This document shows, piece after piece, positions 11,505 through 22,619 of a DNA stretch of 64,000 nt. Under the pieces are notes generated by a model. The model saw only the letters and a list, made by a program, of their open reading frames with translations, had not been told where the DNA came from and did not search any database. Numbering within the stretch: position 1 is the first letter of the stretch; every line of letters begins with the position of its first letter. Both the position numbers and the translations under genes were made by a program. Source of the DNA: Megascapheus bottae. Taxonomy: Eukaryota > Chordata > Mammalia > Rodentia > Geomyidae. The stretch lies in assembly GCA_024803745.1 (NCBI GenBank), contig JANJXV010000014.1, positions 4,751,001 through 4,815,000 of the forward strand, in the 5' to 3' direction.

Positions 11505-12345
11505 TCAAAACCAATATGCTATTATTTACAATAAACACAATATGAAATCGGTCTAAGTATCCATCAATGGAAGAAACAGATAGATCATGATACAAAAACA
11601 GAGTGTATGCTGGGTGTGGTGGCTGACACCTGTAATTCAGGCCACTCAAGAGGTTGAGATCTGAGGATCGCAATTCAAAGCCAACCCAGGCACTAAAAAG
11701 TCTGAGACTCTTATTTTCAATTAATCACCAGAAATAGGAAATGGCACTGTGGCTCAAGGGGTCGAGTGGTAGCCTTGAGCCGACAATACCCAGGCCTGAA
11801 GTTCAAGTTCCACAATGGACAAAACAAACAAGCAAGAACAACAAAAAACCAACAGAGTGTACATAACAATGGATTACTATTCAACCTCTTAAAAGAAGAA
11901 AATTAGCAACAACAGGGGTGAACTTGAAAGGCATCTATTAAGTGAAGGACAACAGGTACAGAAATACAATTACCAAATGACTTAACTTATAAATGGAATC
12001 TTAAAATTGGAACACACAGAAGTAAAACAGACAAGAAGAAGGCAAACAAGAAAGCAAAACTAGAAAAGGAGAAGACAAAAATTTAGATCAGGAGAAATAA
12101 TCTTTCAAGATCTGATGTACAACAAGGTGACTAAGTTAATAATAATGGGATAATGTGTTGTATTTTCAAAACTGATGAAAGAAGAGATTTTAAATGTTTT
12201 CAGCACAAAAAAGAATGGATATATGTGAAATGGATAGGTCAATTTGCTTGATATAATCATTTCATTATGTATATATATACATATACATTTCTATCTCAAA
12301 ATATCACACTGTACCCCATAAATATACAGAATTGTTGCCAGTTAA
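11505..12345 (+). mobile_element. L1MA-like 3' end, interrupted by a SINE
   Basis: Fits the old L1MA 3' plan: 'catcaatggaagaaacagat', 'ggattactattcaac', then a 3' UTR with 'gatgtacaacaaggtgact', 'ataatcatttcattatgtat' and 'atcacactgtacccc'. A 7SL-Geo SINE (11610-11850) splits it. No open frame remains. Confidence 0.65.
11610..11850 (+). mobile_element. 7SL-Geo SINE inserted in L1
   Basis: 7SL half ('ctgggtgtggtggctgacac', 'gaggttgagatctgaggatc'), linker 'cttattttcaattaatcacc', Geo half ('ggcactgtggctcaagggg' to 'gaagttcaagttccacaatg') and an A-rich tail. 11-bp target-site duplication aacagagtgta at 11597-11607 and 11851-11861, so it is younger than the L1. Confidence 0.88.
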
Positions 12346-12399
12346 AAATGACATATTACAATTTAAAAGATATACTGAAAGGAAAAGCACCTGAAGAGC

Positions 12400-12633
12400 C
12401 ATTTTTATACTAGAGATTAAACTCAGGACTTTAAGCTCTCACTCAGCTTCTTTGCTCATAGCAAGTACTCTACTACCTGAGCCACACATCAAGTTTTGGC
12501 TTTTTTCTAGTTAGTTGGATATATGTCTTGAGAATTCATCTGCCTTAGCTGACTTTGAACCAAGATTCCCCCATATTTCAGCCCCCTGAATAGCTCAGAT
12601 TAAGGTATGTGCCACTGACACATAGCTGTGACA
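12400..12633 (-). mobile_element. 7SL-Geo SINE
   Basis: Minus strand: Geo ('ctagagattaaactcaggac', 'gtactctactacctgagcc') then 7SL ('gctgactttgaaccaagatt', 'ggtatgtgccactgacac'). Strongly diverged. Confidence 0.75.
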
Positions 12634-12932
12634 TGTAATTTTTTTAAATAATGTTGTGAATTACACTGATAGATAACTAGATTGGTTGTCCTTTTAATAC
12701 CAGCTGTTGCTAGTATTAAGCTTAATACCAACAACAAAGCAAAAACCATTTTCATGGTAGTATTGCCATTTTTTTAAATAAAAATATTTTGTCAAGGGTC
12801 CTGAAAAATTCCAGTTTTAGGTCTTGGACAACCTGACCATCATTTTACAAATAAAGATACATTCCTTAGTTACAAAGTTTCAGCTTGAGAAATTCAGTTT
12901 GTATTACACACTTTGTCACTACAACACTTTTT

Positions 12933-13121
12933 TTTTTCTAGTCCTGGGGCTTGAACTCACGGCCTAGGCACTGTCCTTCGACTTTCTCAAGGTTAACACT
13001 CTACCATTTGAGCCACAGCACCATTTCAAGCTTTTTATGTGTATGTGGTACTGGGGAATCAAACCCAGGTCTTCACGCATGCTAGGCAGGCATTCTACCA
13101 CCAGGCCAACCTCCTAGCTCC
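12933..13121 (-). mobile_element. IDL-Geo SINE
   Basis: Geo half ('ctagtcctggggcttgaact', 'ctctaccatttgagcc') then ID half ('gaatcaaacccaggtcttca', 'gcatgctaggcaggcattct'). Target-site duplication ctacaacacttttt at 12919-12932 and 13122-13135. Confidence 0.92.
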
Positions 13122-13139
13122 CTACAACACTTTTTGACA

Positions 13140-13464
13140 ATGTGACAGTTCAGAGGTTTGAACTGAGAGCCTGAAGTTGCTAGACTGGTACTGCACCACT
13201 TGAGTCATACTCTAGTCTTTTTTTCTTTTTTCAGTTTTTCAGATACAGTTTCACTTTTTTTGCCCAGACCAGCCTGGATCATAATACTCCATACTCTGTA
13301 TTCTTCCCACAGCTAAAATGACAAGTATATACCACTATGTCCAGATTTTCATTGGCTGAAATGTGATCTCACAAACTTTTTGTCTGTCTAATCTTGACCT
13401 GTAACCCTCCTGATCTCAGGCTCCTTCGCTAGAATTACAAGCATAAGCTACCATGTTCAGTTTA
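13140..13464 (-). mobile_element. Three-part SINE: 7SL-7SL-tRNA-like
   Basis: Read on the minus strand: a 7SL-like unit (about 13345-13464), a second 7SL-like unit (about 13215-13344; plus-strand marks 'gcccagaccagcctggatca' and 'tatataccactatgtccag') and a tRNA-like end (about 13150-13210; 'gaggtttgaactgagagcct', 'ctgcaccacttgagtcat'). Same plan as 6089-6372. Confidence 0.6.
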
Positions 13465-13592
13465 CTGATAACATATTGAGTTTTTTAAGTACCTTCCAGA
13501 AAGATTAATTGGGCATCATCAACTATAAACATTATCTCCATAATAAAGTGTTTGCCTTTTCTTTTTGACTATGAAACACAGAATGTGACTTT

Positions 13593-13784
13593 TTTTTTTT
13601 TTTGCCAGTCCTGGGCTTGAGCTCAGGGGCTGAGCACTGTCCTTGGACTTTCTCAAGGCTAGAGCTCTACCACTTGAGCCTCAGCACCACTTCCGGTTTT
13701 TTCTATATGTGGTACTGAGGATTCGAACCCGGGTCTTCATGCATGCTAGGCAAGCACTTTAACCACTAGGCCAAACTCCCGGCC
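13593..13784 (-). mobile_element. IDL-Geo SINE, young type
   Basis: Near-complete: 'ccagtcctgggcttgagctc', 'gagctctaccacttgagcct', 'attcgaacccgggtcttcat', 'aggccaaactcccggccc'. Exact target-site duplication cagaatgtgacttt at 13579-13592 and 13785-13798. Confidence 0.93.
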
Positions 13785-13799
13785 CAGAATGTGACTTTC

Positions 13800-14011
13800 T
13801 TTATTTACTTTTTTTGACAGTTTCCAAAATGATGTGCAATGACATACATATTAATACATATCAATTCTATGTAATATTTAGAATATTTCCTTGATTCTGA
13901 TTTTACCTACATTCACTTGTGCAGTAACTATTTGAATATTTGAACATGCTGGATATTTTGAACACAACTTTATTTCCCACTTTATATTCTGAACAGAAAA
14001 CATATAAAACA
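13800..14011. other. Unrecognised AT-rich sequence
   Basis: Nothing recognised. Confidence 0.35.
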
Positions 14012-14133
14012 TTCTGATAGCATTTTGTATTCTATCATATCATTACCATTACCATTTTAGGTATCATTCGTACCATCCTCATGTATTATTCTTATGTTGC
14101 ATTGTTATGATAGAATAAGAAATGCTATCAGAA
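14012..14133. repeat. 122-bp element with 27-bp terminal inverted repeats
   Basis: Left arm 14012-14038 (ttctgatagcat... ending tctatcat) and right arm 14107-14133 (atgatagaat... ending ctatcagaa) pair at 25 of 27 positions around a 68-bp centre. It could be a miniature DNA transposon or a chance or derived hairpin. No TA or 8-bp target duplication is visible at the edges. Confidence 0.6.
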
Positions 14134-14246
14134 AGTTATGCGCACGGACAGTGGTAGAATAAAAGAAGACAGAAGAAGAATTGGATAGAAGAAGAATATT
14201 TGGTTGAGTCTCTAAAAATATTAGCAATGATAGATTACGATGCACT

Positions 14247-14434
14247 TTTCTTTTGCTAGTCCTGGGCTTGAGCCCAGTGCCTGAGGACTGTCTTTGGGCT
14301 TTCTCAAGGCTAGAGCTCTACCACTTGAGCCACAGCACCACTTCCAGCTTTTTTCTATATATGTGGTATCGAGGAATCGAACCCATGTCTTTGTGCATGC
14401 TAGGCAAGCACTCTACCACTAGGCCAAATTCCTG
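14247..14434 (-). mobile_element. IDL-Geo SINE
   Basis: 'gctagtcctgggcttgagcc', 'gagctctaccacttgagcca', 'aatcgaacccatgtctttgt', 'aggccaaattcctgg'. It abuts the L1 tail on its right and may have inserted into that L1. No clear target duplication. Confidence 0.9.
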
Positions 14435-14435
14435 G

Positions 14436-14738
14436 ATGTGTTTGTTGTCCTTAATGTACTATCTTATCTCTCATCTCTTTTGCTGTCCTTCATTATCTCA
14501 TATCCTTACAGTATTTCACCTGGTTATCTGATATATTGTATATATGCATATTTGGTAATTTGAAGTCAGATAGGGAAGGGAGGAAAACAAAATGAGGGGG
14601 GAGGAGGAAAGGGGGAAGGGAAATGGGGACCAAGACATGAGAAAGGGTATCAATGTATGTGAAGTAATGCACCTTCTATCTGGTGAATATAATGTAACCC
14701 TTCTATTAATTATAATAAAAATATATGAAAAAAACATT
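14436..14738 (+). mobile_element. L1 3' UTR and tail
   Basis: Collinear with the minus-strand copy at 21543-21920: 'gttgtccttaatgtactatc', 'tatctgatatattg', a G-rich tract (14596-14632), 'acatgagaaagggtatcaat', 'gaagtaatgcaccttctat', 'aatataatgtaacccttcta', then an AATAAAA-containing A-rich end. Confidence 0.8.
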
Positions 14739-15022
14739 TTTCCTAATTAGTCTTGAATTGTGATCTTCCTGATCTCAGTTTCCTACATAGCTAGGATTAC
14801 AGATAAGAGACCTCATGCTTGGATTACTTATATTACTTATAACATATCAAATATTTCATTTTCATGAAAAAAATATTGGTTTGATGGAAGAGTGGTTCAG
14901 TGGGAATGAAACTGGGGAATGAGTATTTCAGGTAGATTTATAAACAATTTACTTTTGTTAACCTTATTGAGTAAAGGTACCTTGTTAAAATGGCTTAAAA
15001 CTCTTTTAGAATAGACAGACAG

Positions 15023-15024
15023 AT

Positions 15025-15057
<33 letters not shown>

Positions 15058-15079
15058 GTAGATAGATAGATAGATAGAC
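15023..15079. repeat. (GATA)n microsatellite
   Basis: About 13 GATA/TAGA units with one GGTA interruption. It underlies several short minus-strand frames. Confidence 0.95.
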
Positions 15080-15284
15080 CAAACATATAGATATATAATG
15101 GATGAATGATATAGATCGACTGATTTCCATAGAAATTTAGCCACTTTGGGGTAAAACAAGTAAGACAATAGAAACACAGCCTAGTCATGGATTCAAGAAT
15201 GAGAGGTTCATTTACCTACAAATTCAGAGCTTTTAAATGCTCCCTTCTTGACTCAACTTTTCCTCCTATAAGAAAAGTTCTTCA

Positions 15285-15486
15285 GGGGCCGGGAGTTCGG
15301 CCTAGTGGTAGAGTGCTTGCCTAGCATGCACGAATACCCGGATTCGATTCCTGGGTACCACATACATAGAAAAAAGCTGGAAGTGGTGCTGAGGCTCAAG
15401 CGATAGAGCTCTAGCCTTGAGAAATACCAAGGACAGTGCTCAGGCCCTCAGCCCAAGCCCAAGATTGGCAAAAAAAAAAAAAAAAA
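15285..15486 (+). mobile_element. IDL-Geo SINE, young type
   Basis: 'ggggccgggagttcggccta', 'cccggattcgattcctgggt', 'gtggtgctgaggctcaagcg', A tail of about 18. Target-site duplication agaaaagttcttca at 15271-15284 and agaaaagtacttca at 15487-15500 (one mismatch). Confidence 0.93.
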
Positions 15487-15639
15487 AGAAAAGTACTTCA
15501 ATTGCATGCTGGATTAGTTGTATTTATAGTTGCTGAAGGTATACAATTAGCTCTCATCTAACTTTCCCGTCTGGTTTGCTCCTCATTTCTTAGCAGTTAT
15601 CTTCGCATTGGAAGATGGGAGGGGAACTGAAAGAAGATG

Positions 15640-15832
15640 AATGAACTTTGGAGTCAAATCTCACTTGGAAATCATGCTTATCCAAGTACAAGCTTTGCCA
15701 CTTGGGGCAAGTTATCTAACTTCACAGAACCTCAGTTTCCACATGTGAGAAGTAATGACACTAAACCCAGACTTTCAGAATTGGTGGAACAAAGAGTTCA
15801 AGGAGTCTGGCACAGAGTCATCGCACTATTCT
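15640..15832 (+). mobile_element. MIR SINE
   Basis: 'ctttggagtcaaatctcact', 'gctttgccacttggggcaag', 'ttatctaacttcacagaacc', 'tcagtttccacatgtgagaa', 'gagtctggcacagagtcatc': the MIR plan including the conserved core. Confidence 0.8.
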
Positions 15833-15994
15833 GGTGGATAGTGGTTCCAATACACTGTAGCTCACTTAGCACAAAGGGGCCTACTCACCTTATTGCTTTC
15901 CTCAGCCTTTTGCTCTCCTCTTAAAATGGTCTTTGTAGAACATTATCCTGACTGAATATTATATTTACATTTTTTGGTATGTGTGCAATTATAT

Positions 15995-16221
15995 GTGTGC
16001 CAGTCATGGGGCTTGAACTCAGGGCCTGCATTGTCCCTGAGCTTTTTGGCTCCAGGCAAGTGCTCTACCACTTGAGCTACAGTTCCACTTCCAGATTTTT
16101 GCTTGTTGGTTGTAGACAAAAGTCTCATGGAATTCTTGTATGGGCTGGGTGTAAACCATGATCCTCAGATTGCAGCCTCTTAAGTAGCTAGGATTGTAAA
16201 CATGAGCCACCTGCACCTGGC
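15995..16221 (-). mobile_element. 7SL-Geo SINE
   Basis: Minus: Geo ('gtgccagtcatggggcttga', 'gtgctctaccacttgagcta') then 7SL ('ctgggtgtaaaccatgatcc', 'gtaaacatgagccacctgca'). Confidence 0.85.
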
Positions 16222-16289
16222 TCGTTGTTTTTACTGTACAGTATTTCTTTCTTTGAAAGTCTTCCATTTTCTATTTTCCCATCCCCACT

Positions 16290-16530
16290 TCTTCAGAGGT
16301 TTCAAATTCCATCTCTCCGAGTTAGACAGCCTCTCCCTATCTGCCAAGTCTTCCCCAAGTCAAGATCCCTCAGCTTCTCTTCTTTTTGTCAGTATTGGAA
16401 CATAAGCTCCCTAGGGCAGGAAACTCGTCTTTCTACATATTTGTCAAGTACCGTGTACATTTAGAGAGCTAAATAAATAGCAAATATTCAGTCAGAATGA
16501 ACTTGTTCAATAAATACCTTGTGTATTATA
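16290..16530 (+). mobile_element. L2 3' end
   Basis: L2 3' plan: 'ggaacataagctccctaggg', 'caggaaactcgtcttt', then 'gctaaataaatagcaaatat' and 'gaatgaacttgttc' near the terminus. Confidence 0.6.
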
Positions 16531-17642
16531 TCTAAACTCTGTAATTATACCAAATTTACAGACATGAGATGTTTAAACACCAAATGGACTTACAAAATAA
16601 TCAAATTATGTGTTTGGCTTCTCTTTTTTTAGAAACAGGCTGGGTAGTCACATTATTCCCTGTCCTTGATCCCTTGAGAGCTAAGTTCCTGGCTATTTCT
16701 CATTCCAATGATCATCTTCCAAAAGCCAGATTTTGTGGAGGCTATCCCAAAATGTTCACCTCTTCCCTGCAATCACAGCCAAGCCACTGAAACCTCTCAG
16801 GTGGAATTCCTCCAGCAGGTGTGGACTGCACTCCACAAATCCTTCTTTTACATCTCCTGTGTGGTGTTACCTATCTATGCATATGCCTGGTTGTAGTACC
16901 TTAACTAAACTCTACACCCTTACAAAATGCCTTCTCCTTTTTTAATTCTATAATACTGAACACTTCATCTGACCTCAGGCTTTCACAAGAAAAGATGCAA
17001 AGAGGATGGTCTCCCCCACCCCCAAGAAAAGTGTGAATATTTCCCTAAAATTTCTAGGCTAAAAATCTAATAACCAATGTGATATAGGAGAAGACATCAG
17101 AAAAATGGGAAATTGTAGGCCCAGTGCCAGCACCACTTCAACAACAATGGACAAGCTACTAAATTTGATGAAAATAACTATGGTGAGTACTAAGGGATCT
17201 TAATGGAATGGAAGAAATCCTAGGGCAAAACAAAACAAAAATCCTAGGATGATCATGTAGAAAACACAAACTTCTTTCCTCTGTCACTCTACTCTCCATG
17301 TGGGGCCAGCTCAGAACAAAAAGGGATTCTAGTCCTACGACATCTAGAATCCTCATTATTGAAGATTGCTGCAGTCTTCAGAGGCACTAAGTCCAGTAGG
17401 TCTGCTTCCCGCAGAAAAGAAACCAACAACATAACCTGCACCCCTCATCTTCCAGCCCATGATTTGCAGCTTTTTCAAGCTCAAGGGCACTTGCAAAAAA
17501 AAAAGAAAAGAAAGAAAATGATGAGGGAATAGGAGGAAAAAGAAGTATGTTTCATAATGAGTAATCAGATCAGGTGACAAACGGAAGAAATGGGAGATCT
17601 GGGAATGTGAAGAAAAGAAGATCCTTTTTTTTTAATCCAGCT
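16531..17642. other. Unrecognised sequence
   Basis: Frames up to 74 codons on both strands. No domain, repeat family or splice context recognised. Confidence 0.35.
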
Positions 17643-17890
17643 ACTTCTGAGGTAAGGTTGACAAATTAAAATTGTATATATTTAGGGTGTGCATTGTGAT
17701 TTTTGTATGATGTACATTATAAAATATTTATAACTATCAATTGATAACCAATTATCATACCAATATATTCTCTATTTGGCTTACCATAAGAAGGTATGTT
17801 CTTCTATTCTATTGCACATTCTAGAATATTTGCCTCTTCTCTTCCTCATGAAGTTCAGTTTATCTCTTTTACTGATTTTGTTTTGGAAAT
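17643..17890 (-). mobile_element. Probable L1 fragment
   Basis: Resembles the antisense L1 block beginning 'aaattgtatatatttatggggtac', here 'aaattgtatatatttagggt' with an altered continuation. Orientation and extent are uncertain. Confidence 0.4.
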
Positions 17891-18048
17891 CTTCCATCTG
17901 ATTTTTTTTTAGATAGACTTTTTGTATATACATTTATATACTACATGCATACACATACCTGGAACATGAGTGTAACTATGGATTGTTTAGAGAGATAATG
18001 TTTAGGAAAAAGATGGAGCATGAATTATTTCAAAATATATTGCAACTG

Positions 18049-18260
18049 GGACCTGGAGTTTGGCCTAGTGGTAGAGTGCTTGCCTAGCATGCACGAAGAC
18101 CCGGGTTTGACCCGGGTTCGATTCTTCGGTACCACGTACATAGAAAAAAGCTGGAAGTGGTGCTGAGGCTCAAGTGATAGAGCTCTAGGCTTGAGAAAGT
18201 CCAAGGACAGTGCTCAGGCCCTGAGCTCAAGCCCAGGACTGGCAAAAAAAATATATATAT
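18049..18260 (+). mobile_element. IDL-Geo SINE with duplicated B-box segment
   Basis: Full-length young copy. An 11-bp tandem duplication (18098-18108 and 18109-18119, gacccgggtt plus one base) doubles the start of the box-B-like region. Target-site duplication atatattgcaactg at 18035-18048 and 18261-18274. Confidence 0.93.
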
Positions 18261-18274
18261 ATATATTGCAACTG

Positions 18275-18619
18275 TCTGTAAAAAAACCATAAAAGCCTAC
18301 GAGTTATCTGCTAATAAATTCAAAATAATTATTTTAAGCAAACTTAAGTATGTTTGTGTCTCTTGAACATAGACAACAACTCCACAACAATTGCAAAGTC
18401 AATTGTACAATACATGAACAAAGAAATGGGATACAGTTATATATCACAGAAAACCCTACACTCATCCCTGAAAAAACTGTTAGAGCTGATAACACAAATT
18501 CAATGAAATTTGCAAAACAGAAAATCAACATACAAAAAGTGTTTCAGTAACAAAGTATCCAAAGAAGATTCTTTTTAAATTCATAGTTATAATCATTTCA
18601 AAAAAGAAAAAAAATGGAA
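18275..18619. other. Unrecognised AT-rich sequence
   Basis: Opposed short frames at 18334-18550. No repeat family recognised. Confidence 0.35.
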
Positions 18620-19380
18620 GACAGAGGTAGTCTTTCCCTGCTGTTTCTGGGAATGTAAGTTAGGGGAACCATTATAGAAAGTAAAATGGAGGCTGTTAAA
18701 TTTAAAATACAGCTATTACACATGTAGAAAGATTACTATTAGGTTTATACCCAATGGAAACAGATCAGTATGTTGAAGAAACATGCGCACTCCTATGTCT
18801 CCTGCAGTGTTATGCACAATAGCCAAATATGAGAACCACCCAAGTGTCTAGCTACTGGGAAGTGGATGAAGAAAGCATGTGGAAGAGTACTATTCTGCTT
18901 TAAGAAAGTTGGACTTGGTGGGGGCGGGGGGCAAAGGGGGGAAGGGAAATGGGGACCATGACATGAGAAAGGGTATCAAAGTTTGTGAAGTAATGCACCT
19001 TCTATCTGGTGAATATAATGTAACCCATCTATTAATTACAATAAAATATATGGAAATAAAAAGAAAGTTGGACTTGAAGAAGTAGAGAGTGGAATGGTAG
19101 TCACCCAGGGATGGAAGGTGATCGATGGTGGGGAGATGATATAGGGATGGTGTGCTCTAGTTCTATGATGATTAAGTTCTGGAGACCTAATGTACGATGT
19201 GGTCGGGGTTAAGGATAATGTATTATACACTTGAAATTTACTGTGAGTCAATCTCATGTTCTTACATGTGCACACACCCACTCCATAAATGTGAAGCACT
19301 AAAGCTGTATAGTTTTTCTATAAAGTTATATGTACCTAGATACTTCTTAAACAATATTCATTAAAAATTAAAATGTATTC
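18620..19380 (+). mobile_element. L1MA-like ORF2 3' end and 3' UTR
   Basis: ORF2 C-terminal remnant (residues MEEYYSALRK visible from 18879), preceded by 'gggtttatacccaat'-type sequence and followed after 19063 by 'gggatggaaggtgatcg' and 'gttctggagacctaatgtac', as in old L1MA tails. A young L1 tail interrupts it at 18919-19062. Confidence 0.65.
18919..19062 (+). mobile_element. Short 5'-truncated young L1 tail
   Basis: A 144-bp insertion starting in the G-rich tract of the L1 3' UTR and ending with an AATAAAA-bearing A-rich end ('cctattaattacaataaaat' type). Target-site duplication aagaaagttggacttg at 18903-18918 and about 19061-19076, inside an older L1. Confidence 0.85.
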
Positions 19381-19485
19381 TTAAAATGCTTGCTTCACAA
19401 ATATTGCCAAAAGCAGATCAAGGAGACTTGTTATTTCTTAGTAAAGAAAATCAAAGAAAACGAATTTAAATTTTAAAAAGAAAAA

Positions 19486-19575
19486 GGAACAAGGTGCGAC
19501 AAGTAATGTACCCACTACCTGACTGTAACCCTTCTATACATCACCTTGACAAAAAAAGAAATTACTTTTTAAAAA
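19486..19575 (+). mobile_element. Very short L1 tail
   Basis: Only the last 70 or so bases of the L1 3' UTR: 'gacaagtaatgtacccacta', 'gtaacccttctatacatcac', then an A-rich end. No clear target duplication. Confidence 0.65.
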
Positions 19576-21526
19576 AAGAAAAAGAATAGCCGTCTAGAGA
19601 ATTTCCTGAGGGAGAATATAGACTTTCAGCTTGCACCCGAATTCCACATTGCTATCAGAATTCAAAGATTAAGGGTGTGTCTTGCCTACATCCTGAATTT
19701 TTGAGAGTACTGGTTCTGACATTATGCAAGTTCTATGGCAGAGGATAATATGATTTCCCTTTTCATGGGTGAACCTTAATTCTGATGCATACATATATGT
19801 ACATATATTACAATGCATATTTGATGTGGTATATGTATTGTGTTATAGATTATCATATATGATAGTACATGACTGTTTTACATAACAATATATGATATTG
19901 TTATATGCATATAACAAATGTAATTTATATGTAATAAAAATTGAATAATATCTATAATAGATGCATTATACATATGTGTGTGTATGTGTGTGTATATGTG
20001 TGTGTGTGTACGTCAGTACAGCTAGTCCACCAGCCAAACTGAGAAATTAGCACCCAGATCACCACACTTCTATTTATCTGTACAGCTACCAGAAGCAGCT
20101 CCTATAAACTGGGTAGCATTTACATAAACAGACAAACTTCTTGGAATGATCATAGTATTTGTTTCACTAGTCTACAAATCCATAAAATGAGAATGATGCA
20201 TAATAAAGAACTAGCTGGTTTCCAGCACTATTTCATTTTTCTCCCAGACCACTCTGGGAATCCTAGCACACTGCCATAGTGTGAGGCTTTGTCAAGGCTT
20301 ATATTTCCCACCTGTATTTCTCCTACTTTTTTCCAGCAACAGTCTGCCTTTGTGCCAACTCCTAAATAACCATAAATTTTGTTCTTATAAACCTTAATGA
20401 ATGCTTGGCCAAGATGCTGTAACTATTGGCTTCTACATGGGAGCATAAATGGAAAGGGGGTGGGGGGAGTATGCACTGTGAAAAACTGCATTAAAATGGA
20501 AAAAAAGATCACAGCAAAACCCAAAGTCGCAATTTGCCTTTAATGTGAAGGAGGCCTTGTTTTCACGGTGTGGCAGCTTTCAGGGGTTTTAATCTCAAAG
20601 TGGCTGATCAATTTAAGGTAAGTGGCAGGCATTTGGCCTGGTTCCCAGGCTTTGCTTTGCTGCACCAAGAAAAGAAAGGATTCAGTCAGACACACAGACA
20701 ACAGGCATCATCAGCGGCTCCCACATTCCAAGCATTTTAACACAGATTAGGTTGGCATGATTCTACTGTTTACTGAAATCTCCTAGGTGTTGCATTTTCT
20801 CTTTCCTGGCCATAGTTATCCAGGATGGTTTTTCTCAGGTCAAGACCTTCAGATGCCAAATAGCTTTCAGGGCTGTGAAGGGAAAAGAAGTGCAGGGGTC
20901 AAGACTTTTGATTAAAATGCTTTTTTGAGTTACTTACTGCAAAATATGAGACTGCAGTCAGCAGGTAATTGAGCACTGAACTTTTTGCCCACGGCATAAA
21001 TTGAGACAAGAACTGTTTTACATGCATGCCTGAGGCAGGAAAAAAAAAAGAATAATTTCTTTTAACAAGAACAAACTTAATTCAGCTAGGAATGGCCAGG
21101 GAATTGACAGAGTAATATATAGATTATTTTTAGTTCAGATTTTATAAGCATGCATCTTACACTTTTTAAAATTAGTACTCAATTGATATTAAGTGACATA
21201 AGACTTCTTATTATCTCATGTTCTTAGAAGTAAATTTTCTTAATCAGTTTTACCTATACCCTAAGTTAAACTATGAGTTCCAGTGATTAGATCCCTAAAA
21301 ACTATAAATTGTCTCCCATGCATTTTACCTATGCCATGACTTAGAGAAGATTGATATATTCTTTCCTGTAGTTATCTTCGTGGCAGATTTCCTCATGCTG
21401 TTTTTCCCATAAGAACTTTGTGAAAAAAATTAATATACTGTTTTATTTAAATAACTTTTTCATCTACTAAACTTTCAAGAGCAATATCTAAATCCAAATT
21501 CATTATACCCAGAAATGCCTTTTTAA
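19576..21526. other. Unrecognised, non-repetitive sequence with an AT-rich core
   Basis: 19790-20010 is strongly AT-rich with TATG/TGTG runs and a perfect 20-bp palindrome at 19898-19917. 20500-21000 is GC-balanced, free of repeats that I recognise and without an open frame, so it could be a conserved noncoding element. No gene seen. Confidence 0.4.
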
Positions 21527-21542
21527 CATTCCAGAAATTTTA

Positions 21543-21920
21543 TTTTTATATATATATATTATTTTAATTAATAGAAGGTTTACATTATATTCGCCAGATA
21601 GAAGGTGCATTACTTCACATACATTGATACCATTTCTCATGTCTTGGTCTCCATTTCCCTCCCCCCACCCTTGCCCCTCATCTTGTTTTCCCCCCTTCCC
21701 TATCTGATTTCAAATAACCAAATACACATATATCCAATATATCAGATAACAAGGTTAAATACTGTAACAATATGAGACAACCAAGGGACAACAAAAGAGA
21801 TGAGAGATAACATAGTACATTAAGAACAACAATCACTCGTGATATGACTTTTGTTTCTATATCCTGGAGGTCCTTTTATTTAGCTCATATGTATCTAGAT
21901 TTTGCACTATTGTAAATCTA
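21543..21920 (-). mobile_element. 5'-truncated L1 3' UTR
   Basis: A 378-bp insertion collinear with 14436-14738 in reverse, including the C-rich complement of the G-rich tract (21659-21706) and the tail complement at its left end. Target-site duplication acattccagaaatttt at 21527-21542 and acattccaggaatttt at 21921-21936 (one mismatch). Confidence 0.85.
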
Positions 21921-21936
21921 CATTCCAGGAATTTTC

Positions 21937-22418
21937 ATTGACATGTTTCTATTGAAACTAGCACATCAGTAGAGTTCAGTAATTTGCAATAGCAATATAT
22001 TTTATTTGTTAAAAGTTAGCTCAGAAATTAATTTTATGAATTATTTTCATTTCATGTGCAGTATTAAAAATAATGTATTGCTCCTTGCTGCAAATAAATA
22101 AATAAATAAAGATAAACAAGTAAATAAAATGCAGGTGGATGAGAAGCGGCCAGCAGCCATTCTGTGCTGCTGCAGCAGCAATGTCTTGTGCACATGTGAT
22201 ATCTGGAACTTCAGCAACTATCTTTCAACCATGAAGAGAGCTAGACTAAGAGGCGAAAGCTCAAGTGCTGAGAATGATGGACAGGGAAAGTGGGAAGAAC
22301 ATAGCTTTTCATTTTTTCTTTATGACCCAGAACCAACAATCCTGAGTTCAGAATTTCTTTGGGTATGAAAATATTCAATCATAGTTACTGAACATCTTTA
22401 TATGACCTAGCCTCTATT
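21937..22418. other. Unrecognised sequence
   Basis: Includes a short (AAAT)n at 22093-22127. The 79-codon frame at 22129-22368 has no recognisable domain. Confidence 0.35.
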
Positions 22419-22421
22419 CTT

Positions 22422-22619
22422 TTTTTTTTTTTTTTGCCAGTCCTTGGGATTGAACTCAAGGCCTGGTCTTTGGGTTTTCTCACGGCAGCACTTTACCACT
22501 TGAGCTACAGTGCCACTTCCAGCTTTTCAGCTTTTTCAGTGTTTGTGGCCAAGGAATTGAACCCAGGGCTTCATGCATGCTAGGCAAGCACTCTACCACT
22601 AGGCCATACTTCCAGCGTG
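22422..22619 (-). mobile_element. IDL-Geo SINE
   Basis: T-rich left end, then 'gccagtccttgggattgaac', 'gaattgaacccagggcttca', 'gcatgctaggcaagcactct'. Imperfect target duplication tagcctctattctt at 22408-22421 against tagcttctcttctt at 22620-22633. Confidence 0.9.

Noticed and set aside
14897..15188. Ile-Tyr-Leu-Ser repeat frames resembling membrane segments
   Set aside because: Three-frame translations of the (GATA)n microsatellite.
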